Shown: in pieces, positions 51,990-61,108 of the stretch | How the letters are laid out: each line of letters begins with the position of its first letter | Numbering within the stretch: position 1 is the first letter of the stretch | Assembly: GCF_052065835.1 (NCBI RefSeq) | Contig: NZ_JBQHTG010000003.1 | Span: 124,001-188,000, forward strand | Origin: Laedolimicola sp934402125 | Lineage (GTDB): Bacteria; Bacillota; Clostridia; Lachnospirales; Lachnospiraceae | Direction: 5' to 3' | DNA: 64,000 nt | Position numbers and translations under genes: made by a program | The notes under the pieces: generated by a model | The model's input: only the letters and a program-made list of their open reading frames with translations | The model's database searches: none | What the model was told of the DNA's origin: nothing

Positions 51990-53612
51990 ATGGAGCAGGA
52001 AAAAATTATGACAATTCACTGTGCCAGCTGCGGAGCGCCGGCCCAGTATGACATTGTGAAACAGAATTACCACTGTCCGAACTGTGGAGAAGATACAGGA
52101 ACAGAGATTCCGTTAAAAAAGCTCCGGGAGTTCCGGAGCCTTACGAAAACATTGCTGGAGCAGGAGCTCCCGGACAGTCAGACGGTCGCCTGTGAGTGCC
52201 CCAACTGTGGGGCGCGGGTGATTGTGAAGGAACACGAGGTAACAGAAACCTGTATTTTCTGTCAGTCTAAGATTCTGCGCTCGAACGTGCAGATGAGAGA
52301 AGGCTTTCCGGAAATGCTGATTCCCTTCCGGTTGAATCGGAAGCAGGCGGAACAGCAGCTGGACGAATGGATAGAAAAGCATTCCGATAAGAAGGAATCC
52401 GAGATTCTGAAGGAAAACAGGAAAAAATTAAAGGGAATCTATCTGCCCTATGAGCTGATACGCGGGCCGATCCGCTTCGAGGTGGCAAGAGATAATTCCG
52501 ACAGGCGGTATACCTGCGGAGGATTTCTGGAGCATGTGGCGGTCAACGTAACGGAACGCTGCAATAACCTGCTGCTGAATGGAATGGAGCCGTTTTTGTG
52601 GGAGGATCTGGAACCGTTTCAGTTTGGATATATTGCCGGTCATGCGGCGGAGGTTCCGACTGCGGACGGCGTGGAGCTGAGACGGCGTGTATTTGAAGAA
52701 GTGGCGGAGGAGTATCGCCCTACCGTGGAGCGCACGATGCAGACAACCGGCTTATCTTTATATCCATCTACGGACGCGCTTCTTCGGCTGCCCGCGTTTC
52801 TGCCGGTTTATTTCCTGGATTGCGGAGACGTCCAGGCGGCGGTAAACGGGCAGACAGGAAAGGTATCTGTGCTGGCCGCAAAGGAAACCAGAACGTATCC
52901 CTGGGTGATTGAACCGCTTCTGGGGACGCTGGCTGTGATGATCTTTTTCTTCTTTGTTTTCCGCAATTATGGCGGAGTGCCCATGGATCCGAAGGAGCTG
53001 TTTGAGCTGGTGGGCATGGCCGGACTGTTGGCGGCGCTGATTCTCTTTACGATATTCAGTAAAGGAAGAGAGGCCAGAGTCCGGAGAAAAATTTATAAGA
53101 GTATCAGTGAGGAAGAAAAGAAAAATCCGGGGGAGACGATGGAACCGGTCTTTTTTGAACAGATCCAGGGTCAGGAGATTCCGGTGCGGCTGGGCTTTTA
53201 TTCCGGCGGGCGTATGGTGAAGATTGCGCTGATTCTGCTGCTTACCAATCTGTCGCCCAGTATACTGGCATGGCTCTTTACGGCGGTTTCGTGTATCGGA
53301 ACCGGAGACTGGGCGTTGCTTGGGCAGCTGGATTATAGCTACAATATGGTCTGGCTGTGTCTGTCCCTGCCGGTTTCCGTGGCCGGGTTTGTTGTATTCG
53401 GCCGAATCGAGATTTATGATTCACCGGTTATCTTCCGAATTCTGGAAAATGGAGGACGAAAACGGATCCGGGTGAAAAAGGAGAACAGGAAGACGCTGCA
53501 TATGCGTTGGAGGACAGTCCGCAATACGATAGGAAACTGGGCGTTCCCCTTTTTGATTGTATTGCCGCTGTATGCCATGACAGTCTATATGATTATGAAT
53601 CCTTATCCCTAA
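51990..53612 (+). CDS. YdjG-like double zinc-ribbon multi-pass membrane protein
   Basis: The 540-residue protein has two zinc ribbons (CASCGA...CPNC at about 10-33, CPNCGA...CIFC at about 70-92), the family segment MLIPFRLNRKQAEQQL and GIYLPYELI (near 150), then about five membrane segments from residue 305 on. It is closer in layout to the product at 8681 (multi-pass) than to that at 47063 (single pass). GGAGGATAGGGT precedes the ATG. Confidence 0.8.
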   Translation: MEQEKIMTIHCASCGAPAQYDIVKQNYHCPNCGEDTGTEIPLKKLREFRSLTKTLLEQELPDSQTVACECPNCGARVIVKEHEVTETCIFCQSKILRSNVQMREGFPEMLIPFRLNRKQAEQQLDEWIEKHSDKKESEILKENRKKLKGIYLPYELIRGPIRFEVARDNSDRRYTCGGFLEHVAVNVTERCNNLLLNGMEPFLWEDLEPFQFGYIAGHAAEVPTADGVELRRRVFEEVAEEYRPTVERTMQTTGLSLYPSTDALLRLPAFLPVYFLDCGDVQAAVNGQTGKVSVLAAKETRTYPWVIEPLLGTLAVMIFFFFVFRNYGGVPMDPKELFELVGMAGLLAALILFTIFSKGREARVRRKIYKSISEEEKKNPGETMEPVFFEQIQGQEIPVRLGFYSGGRMVKIALILLLTNLSPSILAWLFTAVSCIGTGDWALLGQLDYSYNMVWLCLSLPVSVAGFVVFGRIEIYDSPVIFRILENGGRKRIRVKKENRKTLHMRWRTVRNTIGNWAFPFLIVLPLYAMTVYMIMNPYP

Positions 53613-53645
53613 GAGGAAGGAGCAGACAGGAAAGGGGGAACGGAG

Positions 53646-54470
53646 ATGAAAAAGAACTCAAAAACAGGCGCAGTGATACTGATAGCGCTCGGTTTGCTTT
53701 GCGCTGTCTCTACAGTGAAATCGTGTGGTACAAAGCATGCGGCCATGCAAGAAAAAGTGGATGATGTGGTATATGTGGGACAGGGCAGCTATGATCCGGC
53801 AAATGACGGAAAGGTTGTGATTGTCTGCGGAGAACTGAAGGTTCTGGAACAGGCCTATGATGACGAACTGGGACTTACGATCGATGCTCCCCGCGCCATG
53901 CGAAGCGCAAAAAAAATGAAGCTGAAAAAGTGGAATCTCCCGGCAACAGAGGAAAATATGGAATGGAATTCCGATCTGGGCGTGGGCGGGATGGAAATCT
54001 TCCAGGGTAAAGCAGATGTGGGAGCTTATCATCTGTCCGAGGAGTTTATCGACAATCTTATGCTGGGAAAAGAGTACGAATTTGATGAGGAGATGCTATC
54101 GGAGGCAGGACTTGCGATTCTCACAGACCGGAAATACCGCGGAGAGAAGTTCATCGGAACCCAGCGGATGGGCCGGGGCGTCTTCGAGGAAGGCGATCGG
54201 CGTTATCAGTATTCCGTTCCCCAGCAGAGCGATGGGAATATGGTGACGGTAATCGGCATTCAGGAGCAGGATACCCTGACCTATGTAAAGGGGGCTACCC
54301 CCAATATGCTGAGCGGAGAACTAGACCAGAAAACCGCGCTCAAGAAAAGCGGAATGTCCTCCGGCGGAGTCAGTATTTTCAGACTTCTGCTAACGATTTT
54401 ATTCCTGTCAGCGGGAATTGGAAAGCTGTTTGGGAAACAGAAACAAAGAAAAGATGGAAGCGGCTTATGA
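53646..54470 (+). CDS. TMEM43-family-like membrane protein
   Basis: The 274-residue protein has an N-terminal membrane segment (about 8-25), a large extracellular or lumen-like domain and a C-terminal membrane segment (about 244-262). The domain shows the TMEM43 (LUMA) pattern: NDGKVVIVCGELKV (near 55), DDELGLTIDAPRAMR, the KKWNLPATEEN tryptophan region, WNSDLG and the GAYHLSEEFIDNL stretch (near 127-140), and IQEQDTLTYV near 210. TMEM43 is known from animal nuclear envelopes and also from bacteria, where its job is unknown. It overlaps the next gene by 4 bases. Confidence 0.68.
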   Translation: MKKNSKTGAVILIALGLLCAVSTVKSCGTKHAAMQEKVDDVVYVGQGSYDPANDGKVVIVCGELKVLEQAYDDELGLTIDAPRAMRSAKKMKLKKWNLPATEENMEWNSDLGVGGMEIFQGKADVGAYHLSEEFIDNLMLGKEYEFDEEMLSEAGLAILTDRKYRGEKFIGTQRMGRGVFEEGDRRYQYSVPQQSDGNMVTVIGIQEQDTLTYVKGATPNMLSGELDQKTALKKSGMSSGGVSIFRLLLTILFLSAGIGKLFGKQKQRKDGSGL

Positions 54471-54979
54471 AAAAAGGAAAGAAAGGCTGGATATTGCTTA
54501 TGGCATTTACTACGTGGGCGGCGCTGATCGCAGGCTGCGGAAAATGGCCCGGAAATAAGCCGGATAAGGAGCCGGAAGAGACGACGCTTCCGGATATTCA
54601 GGAGCTGACGTATTATATGCATGGAACGATGATGGAACCGATCTGGAGCGTAAGCCTGATCCGGCAGGGGGAGGAAGCGTTTGTAAGGATAGAGCCCTGG
54701 GACAAAGAAGAGGAGGAGTTCTGCGACTATCCGGTGGAGGCAGAGGTTCTTGAGAAAGCCCGTGTGATTCTGGAGATCTACGATGTGGCGTCCTGGGCCG
54801 GCTTCCGGGGAAATGATCTCAATGTCTTAGACGGATATTCCATGAGCTTTCAGGTGAAATTTACAGATGGAAGAAAGATAGAAGCGTCCGGTTCCAATCA
54901 ATTCCCTAAAAATTGCCGTGATGTTTTCTCGGAACTGGATGAGCTGACGGCTGAGGCGAAGAATCAATTTTACAGATGA
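54467..54979 (+). CDS. Small lipoprotein of unknown function
   Basis: The 170-residue lipoprotein (lipobox IAGC, Cys near residue 24) has a proline/acid linker and a compact alpha/beta domain (about 45-165) with WSVSLIRQGEEAFVRIEPWD and a final helix. It starts inside the TMEM43-like gene (ATGA overlap), so the two are probably made in fixed ratio. Last gene of the SPFH run; a strong terminator follows. Confidence 0.72.
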   Translation: MKKGKKGWILLMAFTTWAALIAGCGKWPGNKPDKEPEETTLPDIQELTYYMHGTMMEPIWSVSLIRQGEEAFVRIEPWDKEEEEFCDYPVEAEVLEKARVILEIYDVASWAGFRGNDLNVLDGYSMSFQVKFTDGRKIEASGSNQFPKNCRDVFSELDELTAEAKNQFYR

Positions 54980-55016
54980 CTGTAGCCAAATCCCGGGACT
55001 GAATTGCATAAAACCG

Positions 55017-55067
55017 AAAAAAGTATGGAGAAGGGAACAAATGTTCCGATTTCTCTATACTTTTTTC
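55017..55067. terminator. Terminator of the SPFH gene run
   Basis: AAAAAAGTAT (55017-55026) pairs with ATACTTTTTT (55057-55066), with inner pairs GAGAA/TTCTC and GGAAC/GTTCC. The T-run ends just before the uvrB promoter. Confidence 0.8.
55034..55047. promoter_or_regulatory. LexA-type SOS box upstream of uvrB
   Basis: GGAAC-AAAT-GTTCC is a perfect palindrome fitting the Gram-positive LexA core GAAC-N4-GTTC. It forms the inner stem of the terminator hairpin and lies about 32 bases before the uvrB -10 box. uvrB and uvrA are classic SOS genes, which supports a real site. Confidence 0.55.
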
Positions 55068-55075
55068 GTGATCCA

Positions 55076-55084
55076 TGTTATAAT
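55076..55084 (+). promoter_or_regulatory. Extended -10 promoter of uvrB
   Basis: TGTTATAAT matches the extended -10 consensus exactly; the -35 region is poor. Transcription would start near 55091, which favours the uvrB ATG at 55137. Confidence 0.6.
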
Positions 55085-55136
55085 TTCTGAGGACATGAAG
55101 TATGCTAAATCCATCAGAAAAAGGAAATCACACGAT

Positions 55137-57182
55137 ATGAAAGAACAAGGACATTCGCAATCCGCTTCGCTGCTTGCTCATGAAAGCAGCCCCAAAGGCG
55201 GTGCTGCTTTCAAATTACACAGCGAATACCAGCCCACCGGCGACCAGCCCCAGGCTATCGCGAAGCTGGTGGAGGGTTTTCAGGAAGGCAACCAGGCAGA
55301 GACACTGCTGGGTGTTACGGGATCGGGCAAGACCTTTACCATGGCCAATGTGATACAGGCCCTGAACAAGCCGACCCTGATCATTGCCCACAATAAGACT
55401 CTGGCGGCCCAGCTCTACGGCGAGTTTAAAGAGTTTTTCCCCGAGAACGCGGTGGAATACTTTGTCTCCTACTACGATTATTACCAGCCGGAGGCCTATG
55501 TGCCTTCGACGGATACTTATATTGCAAAGGATTCGTCGATCAACGACGAGATTGATAAGCTGCGGCTGTCGGCTACGGCCGCCCTGATTGAACGGCGGGA
55601 CGTGATTATCGTGTCCAGTGTCTCCTGTATCTATGGTCTGGGCGAACCGGAGAATTTTGAGAAAATGATGGTTTCCCTGCGGCCCGGTATGGAGAAGGAT
55701 CGGGACGAGGTGCTGCGGCAGCTGGTAGATATCCAGTATGACCGCAATGATATGGATTTTAAGCGCGGTACCTTCCGGGTGCGGGGAGATGTGGTGGAGA
55801 TTATCCCGGCCAATGAATCCGAGCTGGCGGTGCGGGTGGAGTTCTTCGGAGATGAGATTGACCGGATTACCCAGATTGATGTGCTGACCGGGGAGATCAA
55901 AGGAGAGCTGGAGCACATCGCGATCTTTCCGGCTTCCCATTACGTGGTGCCCATGGAGCAGATCAAGCGGGCAGCCGCTGATATTGAGAAGGAGCTGGAG
56001 GAGCGGGTGCGCTATTTCAAGAGCGAGGACAAGCTTCTGGAGGCCCAGCGGATTGCGGAGAGAACGAATTTCGACATCGAGATGTTGAAGGAGACGGGCT
56101 TCTGCTCCGGAATCGAGAATTATTCCAGGCATTTGACCGGGGCGGCGCCGGGGACGCCGCCGAATACCCTGATGGACTATTTCCCTGAGGATTTTCTGAT
56201 TATCGTGGACGAGTCCCACAAGACCGTTCCCCAGATCCGAGGTATGTACGCGGGAGACCGTTCCCGGAAGACGACCCTTGTGGATTATGGCTTCCGGCTG
56301 CCGTCGGCCCTGGACAACCGGCCTCTGAACTTTGAGGAGTTTGAGCAGAAGATCGATCAGATTTTGTTTGTTTCCGCTACGCCCGGAGAATATGAGGCCG
56401 ACCATGAGATGCTGCGGGCGGAGCAGATTATCCGTCCTACGGGACTTCTGGATCCGAAGGTGGAGATCCGTCCGGTGGAGGGTCAGATCGACGACCTGGT
56501 GGGCGAGGTCAACAAAGAGGTGGCGGCAGGCCACAAGATCCTGATTACTACCCTGACCAAGCGTATGGCAGAGGATCTGACCGATTATATGCGGGAGCTT
56601 GGCATCCGGGTAAAATATCTGCATTCGGATATCGATACCCTGGAGCGTACCCAGATTATCCGGGATATGCGTCTGGACGTCTTTGATGTGTTAGTCGGCA
56701 TTAACCTGCTCCGGGAGGGACTGGATATTCCGGAGATTACCCTGGTGGCCATTCTGGACGCGGACAAGGAGGGCTTCCTGCGTTCGGAGGTTTCCCTGAT
56801 TCAGACCATCGGCCGGGCGGCGCGGAATGCCGAGGGCCATGTCATTATGTACGCGGATACGGTCACGGATTCCATGCGGCTGGCCATCGATGAGACAGAA
56901 CGCCGCCGCGCTCTGCAGGAGGCGTATAATAAGGAGCATGGGATCACGCCGAAGACCATACAGAAGTCAGTCCGGGATCTGATCAGTATCTCCAGGGAGA
57001 TAGCGAAAGAGGAGCTGCAGTTTGAGAAGGATCCGGAATCCATGAGCAAAAAGGAACTGGAGAAGCTGATTGCGGACATCGATAAGAAGATGAAAAAGGC
57101 AGCGGCGGAGCTGAATTTCGAGCTGGCCGCAGAGCTGCGTGACAAGATGATAGAACTGAAAAAGCAGGCGCAGGACAGGTAA
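55137..57182 (+). CDS. uvrB: Excinuclease ABC subunit B
   Basis: The 681-residue helicase-like subunit of nucleotide-excision repair verifies damage and loads UvrC. Seen: Walker A GVTGSGKTFTMAN (near residue 58), the beta-hairpin YVSYYDYYQPEAYVP (near 110), helicase motifs ESHKTVPQIRGMYAGDRSRK and GLDIPEITLVAILDADKEGFLRS, and the C-terminal UVR domain (AELRDKMIELKK). An in-frame ATG at 55095 would sit almost at the predicted transcript start, so 55137 with AAAGGA upstream is preferred. Forms an operon with uvrA, 40 bases on. Confidence 0.96.
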   Translation: MKEQGHSQSASLLAHESSPKGGAAFKLHSEYQPTGDQPQAIAKLVEGFQEGNQAETLLGVTGSGKTFTMANVIQALNKPTLIIAHNKTLAAQLYGEFKEFFPENAVEYFVSYYDYYQPEAYVPSTDTYIAKDSSINDEIDKLRLSATAALIERRDVIIVSSVSCIYGLGEPENFEKMMVSLRPGMEKDRDEVLRQLVDIQYDRNDMDFKRGTFRVRGDVVEIIPANESELAVRVEFFGDEIDRITQIDVLTGEIKGELEHIAIFPASHYVVPMEQIKRAAADIEKELEERVRYFKSEDKLLEAQRIAERTNFDIEMLKETGFCSGIENYSRHLTGAAPGTPPNTLMDYFPEDFLIIVDESHKTVPQIRGMYAGDRSRKTTLVDYGFRLPSALDNRPLNFEEFEQKIDQILFVSATPGEYEADHEMLRAEQIIRPTGLLDPKVEIRPVEGQIDDLVGEVNKEVAAGHKILITTLTKRMAEDLTDYMRELGIRVKYLHSDIDTLERTQIIRDMRLDVFDVLVGINLLREGLDIPEITLVAILDADKEGFLRSEVSLIQTIGRAARNAEGHVIMYADTVTDSMRLAIDETERRRALQEAYNKEHGITPKTIQKSVRDLISISREIAKEELQFEKDPESMSKKELEKLIADIDKKMKKAAAELNFELAAELRDKMIELKKQAQDR

Positions 57183-57222
57183 ACGGTCATACGCCTGAAT
57201 GTCAATGATGAGGAGAAATACA

Positions 57223-60042
57223 ATGGATAAATTTATCAGGATCCGGGGAGCCAACGAGCACAATCTGAAGAATCTGGATATCGATATCCCCAGAGATCAA
57301 TTTGTGGTGCTGACAGGCTTAAGCGGTTCGGGAAAATCCTCCCTGGCCTTTGACACCATTTACGCTGAGGGACAGAGACGGTATATGGAATCCCTGTCCT
57401 CCTACGCCCGCCAGTTCCTGGGGCAGATGGAGAAGCCCAATGTGGAAAGTATCGAGGGCCTGTCCCCGGCTATTTCCATTGACCAGAAGTCAACCAACCG
57501 GAATCCCAGGTCTACGGTGGGAACCGTGACGGAGATCTATGATTATTTCCGGCTGCTTTACGCGCGGATCGGAATTCCCCATTGTCCCAAATGCGGCAAG
57601 GAGATCAAAAAGCAGAGCGTGGATCAGATGGTGGATCAGATCATGGCCATGCCGGAGCGGACAAAGCTGCAGCTTCTGGCCCCGGTGGTCAAGGGACGCA
57701 AGGGCGAGCATGTGAAGGTGCTTGAGCAGGCGAAAAAGAGCGGCTATGTGCGTGTCCGGATCGACGGGAACCTCTACGAGCTGTCAGAGGAGATAAAACT
57801 GGAAAAAAATATAAAGCACAATATCGAAATTGTGGTGGATCGTCTGGTGGTGAAGGCGGGGATTGAGCGCCGTCTGGCTGACTCTATTGAGACGGTTCTG
57901 AATCTGTCCGACGGCCTGCTCATCGTGGACGTTATCGGCGGAGAGCCGCTGACCATGAGCTCCAGTTATGCCTGCCCGGACTGTGGGATCAGTATGGAGG
58001 AAATTGAGCCCAGAAGCTTCTCCTTCAACAATCCCTTCGGCGCCTGCCCGGAGTGCTTCGGCCTCGGCTACAAGATGGAATTTAACGAGGATCTGATGAT
58101 CCCGGACAAGTCCCTGAGCATTGCGGAGGGAGCGATTACGGTCATGGGCTGGCAGTCCTGTACGGATCCCTCCAGCTTTACCTACGCCCTTTTAAAGGCG
58201 CTGGCAAAGGAATATGAATTTGACCTGACGACTCCCTATGAGCAGCTGTCCCCGGAGGTACGGAGGATGCTGATTCATGGTACAGATGGCCGGGAGGTGA
58301 AGGTCTCTTATAAAGGACAGCGGGGCGAGGGCGTCTATGATGTGGCCTTTGAAGGACTGATTAAAAATGTGGAGCGCCGTTACCGGGAGACCAGTTCGGA
58401 TGTGATGAAGCAGGAGTATGAGACCTTTATGCGGATCACCCCCTGTAAGGCCTGCGGCGGACAGCGTCTGAAGAAGACTTCCCTGGCCGTGACCGTGGGG
58501 GAGAAGAACATCGCAGAGCTTACCGCCATGTCTATCGTAAAGCTGTATGAATTTCTGCAGGAGCTTTCCCTTACGGAACAGCAGAAACTTATCGGCGCGC
58601 AGATTCTGAAGGAGATTAAGGCGCGGATTGGCTTCCTGATTGACGTGGGACTGGATTACCTGACCCTGGCCCGGGCGACGGGAACTCTGTCCGGCGGCGA
58701 GGCTCAGAGAATCCGTCTGGCAACCCAGATCGGTTCCGGTCTGGTGGGCGTGGCCTATATCCTGGATGAGCCCAGTATCGGACTGCACCAGCGGGACAAC
58801 GATAAGCTGCTGGCGACCCTGAAGCGTCTGCGGGATCTGGGCAATACCCTGATCGTGGTGGAGCATGACGAGGATACCATGTTTGCGGCAGACTATATCG
58901 TGGACATTGGTCCGGGCGCAGGCGAGCACGGAGGAAGGGTGGTGGCAGCCGGTACGGCAGAGGAGATTATGGCCAACCCGGATTCCATCACCGGAGCGTA
59001 TCTGAGCGGAAGACGCAAGATCCCGGTGCCTGAATCCCGGCGGACGCCTGCGGGCTGGCTGACCGTCAAAGGCGCTGCCGAGAACAACCTGAAGAATATC
59101 CAGGTGGATTTCCCCTTAGGCGTCATGACCTGCGTGACCGGTGTGTCCGGCTCCGGCAAGAGCTCCCTGGTCAATGAGATTCTGTATAAGGCACTGGCCA
59201 GAAAGCTGAACCGGGCCAGAACCATTCCGGGCAGTTATAAAGAAATCATCGGTATGGAGCAGCTGGATAAGGTGATCGCCATCGACCAGTCGCCCATTGG
59301 ACGGACGCCCCGTTCCAACCCGGCCACCTATACCGGAGTCTTTGATCAGATCCGGGATCTGTTCGCGTCTACAGCAGACGCCAAGAGCAAGGGCTATAAG
59401 AAGGGCCGCTTCAGCTTTAACGTAAAGGGCGGCCGCTGCGAGGCCTGCTCCGGAGACGGTATCATCAAGATCGAGATGCATTTCCTGCCGGACGTATATG
59501 TACCCTGCGAGGTCTGCCAGGGCAAACGCTACAACCGGGAGACCCTGGACGTGAAATACAAGGGAAAGAGTATCTTCGACGTGCTGGATATGACGGTGGA
59601 GGAGGCTCTGCCCTTCTTTGAGAACGTGCCGTCGATTCGGAGAAAAATTGAGACTCTGAACGATGTGGGTCTTTCCTATATCAAGCTGGGGCAGCCTTCC
59701 ACAACCCTGTCCGGCGGCGAAGCCCAGCGGATCAAGCTGGCTACAGAGCTGTCCAGACGGAGCACCGGACGGACCATTTATATCCTGGACGAGCCCACCA
59801 CAGGTCTTCATTTTGCCGACGTACACAAGCTGACTGAGATTCTGAAACGGCTGGCAGAGGGTGGCAATACCGTGGTCGTCATTGAGCATAACCTGGATGT
59901 GATTAAGACGGCGGACTATCTCATCGATATGGGGCCGGAGGGCGGAGACCGGGGCGGTACCGTCATCGCGAAGGGAACACCGGAGGAGGTGGCCGGTCAA
60001 GAGATCTCCTACACCGGCCGGTACCTGAAGAAATACCTGTAG
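57223..60042 (+). CDS. uvrA: Excinuclease ABC subunit A
   Basis: The 939-residue ABC-type ATPase finds DNA damage with UvrB. Two ATP sites are complete: GLSGSGKSSLAFDTIYAEG (near residue 31) with LSGGEAQRIRLA (near 489), and GVSGSGKSSLVNEIL (near 640) with LSGGEAQRIKLA (near 830). Two zinc modules are seen: CPDCG...CPECFG (near 251-278) and CEACSG...CEVCQG (near 740-770). Start ATG 57223 has GAGGAG 9 bases upstream. Confidence 0.97.
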   Translation: MDKFIRIRGANEHNLKNLDIDIPRDQFVVLTGLSGSGKSSLAFDTIYAEGQRRYMESLSSYARQFLGQMEKPNVESIEGLSPAISIDQKSTNRNPRSTVGTVTEIYDYFRLLYARIGIPHCPKCGKEIKKQSVDQMVDQIMAMPERTKLQLLAPVVKGRKGEHVKVLEQAKKSGYVRVRIDGNLYELSEEIKLEKNIKHNIEIVVDRLVVKAGIERRLADSIETVLNLSDGLLIVDVIGGEPLTMSSSYACPDCGISMEEIEPRSFSFNNPFGACPECFGLGYKMEFNEDLMIPDKSLSIAEGAITVMGWQSCTDPSSFTYALLKALAKEYEFDLTTPYEQLSPEVRRMLIHGTDGREVKVSYKGQRGEGVYDVAFEGLIKNVERRYRETSSDVMKQEYETFMRITPCKACGGQRLKKTSLAVTVGEKNIAELTAMSIVKLYEFLQELSLTEQQKLIGAQILKEIKARIGFLIDVGLDYLTLARATGTLSGGEAQRIRLATQIGSGLVGVAYILDEPSIGLHQRDNDKLLATLKRLRDLGNTLIVVEHDEDTMFAADYIVDIGPGAGEHGGRVVAAGTAEEIMANPDSITGAYLSGRRKIPVPESRRTPAGWLTVKGAAENNLKNIQVDFPLGVMTCVTGVSGSGKSSLVNEILYKALARKLNRARTIPGSYKEIIGMEQLDKVIAIDQSPIGRTPRSNPATYTGVFDQIRDLFASTADAKSKGYKKGRFSFNVKGGRCEACSGDGIIKIEMHFLPDVYVPCEVCQGKRYNRETLDVKYKGKSIFDVLDMTVEEALPFFENVPSIRRKIETLNDVGLSYIKLGQPSTTLSGGEAQRIKLATELSRRSTGRTIYILDEPTTGLHFADVHKLTEILKRLAEGGNTVVVIEHNLDVIKTADYLIDMGPEGGDRGGTVIAKGTPEEVAGQEISYTGRYLKKYL

Positions 60043-60066
60043 CGGATCTGGGGATTCTGTACAAAA

Positions 60067-60109
60067 CAACCCATGGAATCGGGGAACATTTCCCTGTTTC
60101 TATGGGTTG
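60067..60109 (+). terminator. Terminator of uvrBA
   Basis: CAACCCAT (60067-60074) pairs with ATGGGTTG (60102-60109), with inner GGGAA/TTCCC pairs; the T-tail is short. Confidence 0.65.
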
Positions 60110-60135
60110 TACTTTTGAGAAATATCGCATATACT
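60107..60135 (+). promoter_or_regulatory. murB promoter overlapping the uvrA terminator
   Basis: TTGTAC (60107-60112), 17 bases, TATACT (60130-60135). The -35 box is built from the end of the terminator's 3' arm. Confidence 0.6.
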
Positions 60136-60175
60136 TAAGTGGAATATCAAACAGAATCCAAATGGAGTACACAGA

Positions 60176-61093
60176 ATGATTCAGAAATTATACGAAACAC
60201 TTTGTCATATAAATGAAACCGAAAATGTTCTGCGGGACGAGCCCATGAGCCGCCATACCACCTTCCGTATCGGCGGTCCGGCAGCACTCTTTTGCACGCC
60301 CCGAACCGTACCGCAGCTGGCGGATACGGTGAAGGCCTGTGTGGAGGCAGGCGTGCCTTACTATATCCTGGGCAACGGCAGCAACGTACTGGTCAGCGAC
60401 GCCGGATATGAAGGCGTTGTGATTCAGCTGTTCCGCAATATGGACGGCATCCGTGTGAACGGAACAGAGCTTGAGGCGGAAGCCGGAGCTCTGCTGGCCC
60501 GTATCGCCCATCTGGCGGCAAAGGAGGGACTGACCGGACTGGAATTTGCCTCCGGTATTCCGGGAACGCTGGGAGGAGCCCTGGTGATGAACGCCGGAGC
60601 CTACGGCGGAGAGATGAAGGACGTGGTGAAGGAAGCCGTAGTTCTGAAGCCGGACGGAGAGCTTCTCAGGCTTTCGAAGGAAGAGCTGGAGCTGGGCTAC
60701 CGCACTAGTATCATTGCCAGAAAAGGATATCTGGTTGTGAGCGCCCTGCTGGAGCTGGAAGCAGGAGAGAAGGGGACAATCGAGGCCCGGATGCAGGAGC
60801 TGAAGGAGGCGCGGACCTCCAAGCAGCCGCTGGAATACGCCAGCGCCGGCAGCACCTTTAAGCGCCCGGAGGGGTATTTCGCAGGAAAGCTGATTATGGA
60901 TGCGGGACTTAGAGGATACGCGGTAGGCGGTGCCCAGGTTTCCGAGAAGCATTGCGGCTTCGTCATCAACCGGGGAGGCGCTACCGCCCGGAACGTGCTG
61001 GATCTGGTGCGGCATGTGCAGGAGGAAGTAAAAAAGCAGTTCGGCGTGGAACTGGAACTGGAAGTAAAATTACTGGGATTTTCTGGAAATTAA
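60176..61093 (+). CDS. murB: UDP-N-acetylenolpyruvoylglucosamine reductase
   Basis: The 305-residue flavoenzyme reduces the enolpyruvyl group to form UDP-MurNAc. FAD-binding marks ILGNGSNVLVSDAGYEGVVI (near residue 63) and SGIPGTLGGALVMNAGAYGG (near 125) are visible, with the catalytic-serine region AGSTFKRPEGYFAGKLI (near 222). Length and the lack of the extra loop fit type II MurB. First gene of the murB-rapZ-whiA-HPr-like operon. Confidence 0.95.
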   Translation: MIQKLYETLCHINETENVLRDEPMSRHTTFRIGGPAALFCTPRTVPQLADTVKACVEAGVPYYILGNGSNVLVSDAGYEGVVIQLFRNMDGIRVNGTELEAEAGALLARIAHLAAKEGLTGLEFASGIPGTLGGALVMNAGAYGGEMKDVVKEAVVLKPDGELLRLSKEELELGYRTSIIARKGYLVVSALLELEAGEKGTIEARMQELKEARTSKQPLEYASAGSTFKRPEGYFAGKLIMDAGLRGYAVGGAQVSEKHCGFVINRGGATARNVLDLVRHVQEEVKKQFGVELELEVKLLGFSGN

Positions 61094-61108
61094 CAGGAGA
61101 CGATACCG

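Noticed and set aside
55215..56624. 469-codon minus-strand frame opposite uvrB
   Set aside because: Shadow of the well-conserved uvrB frame; no domain and no ribosome site of note.
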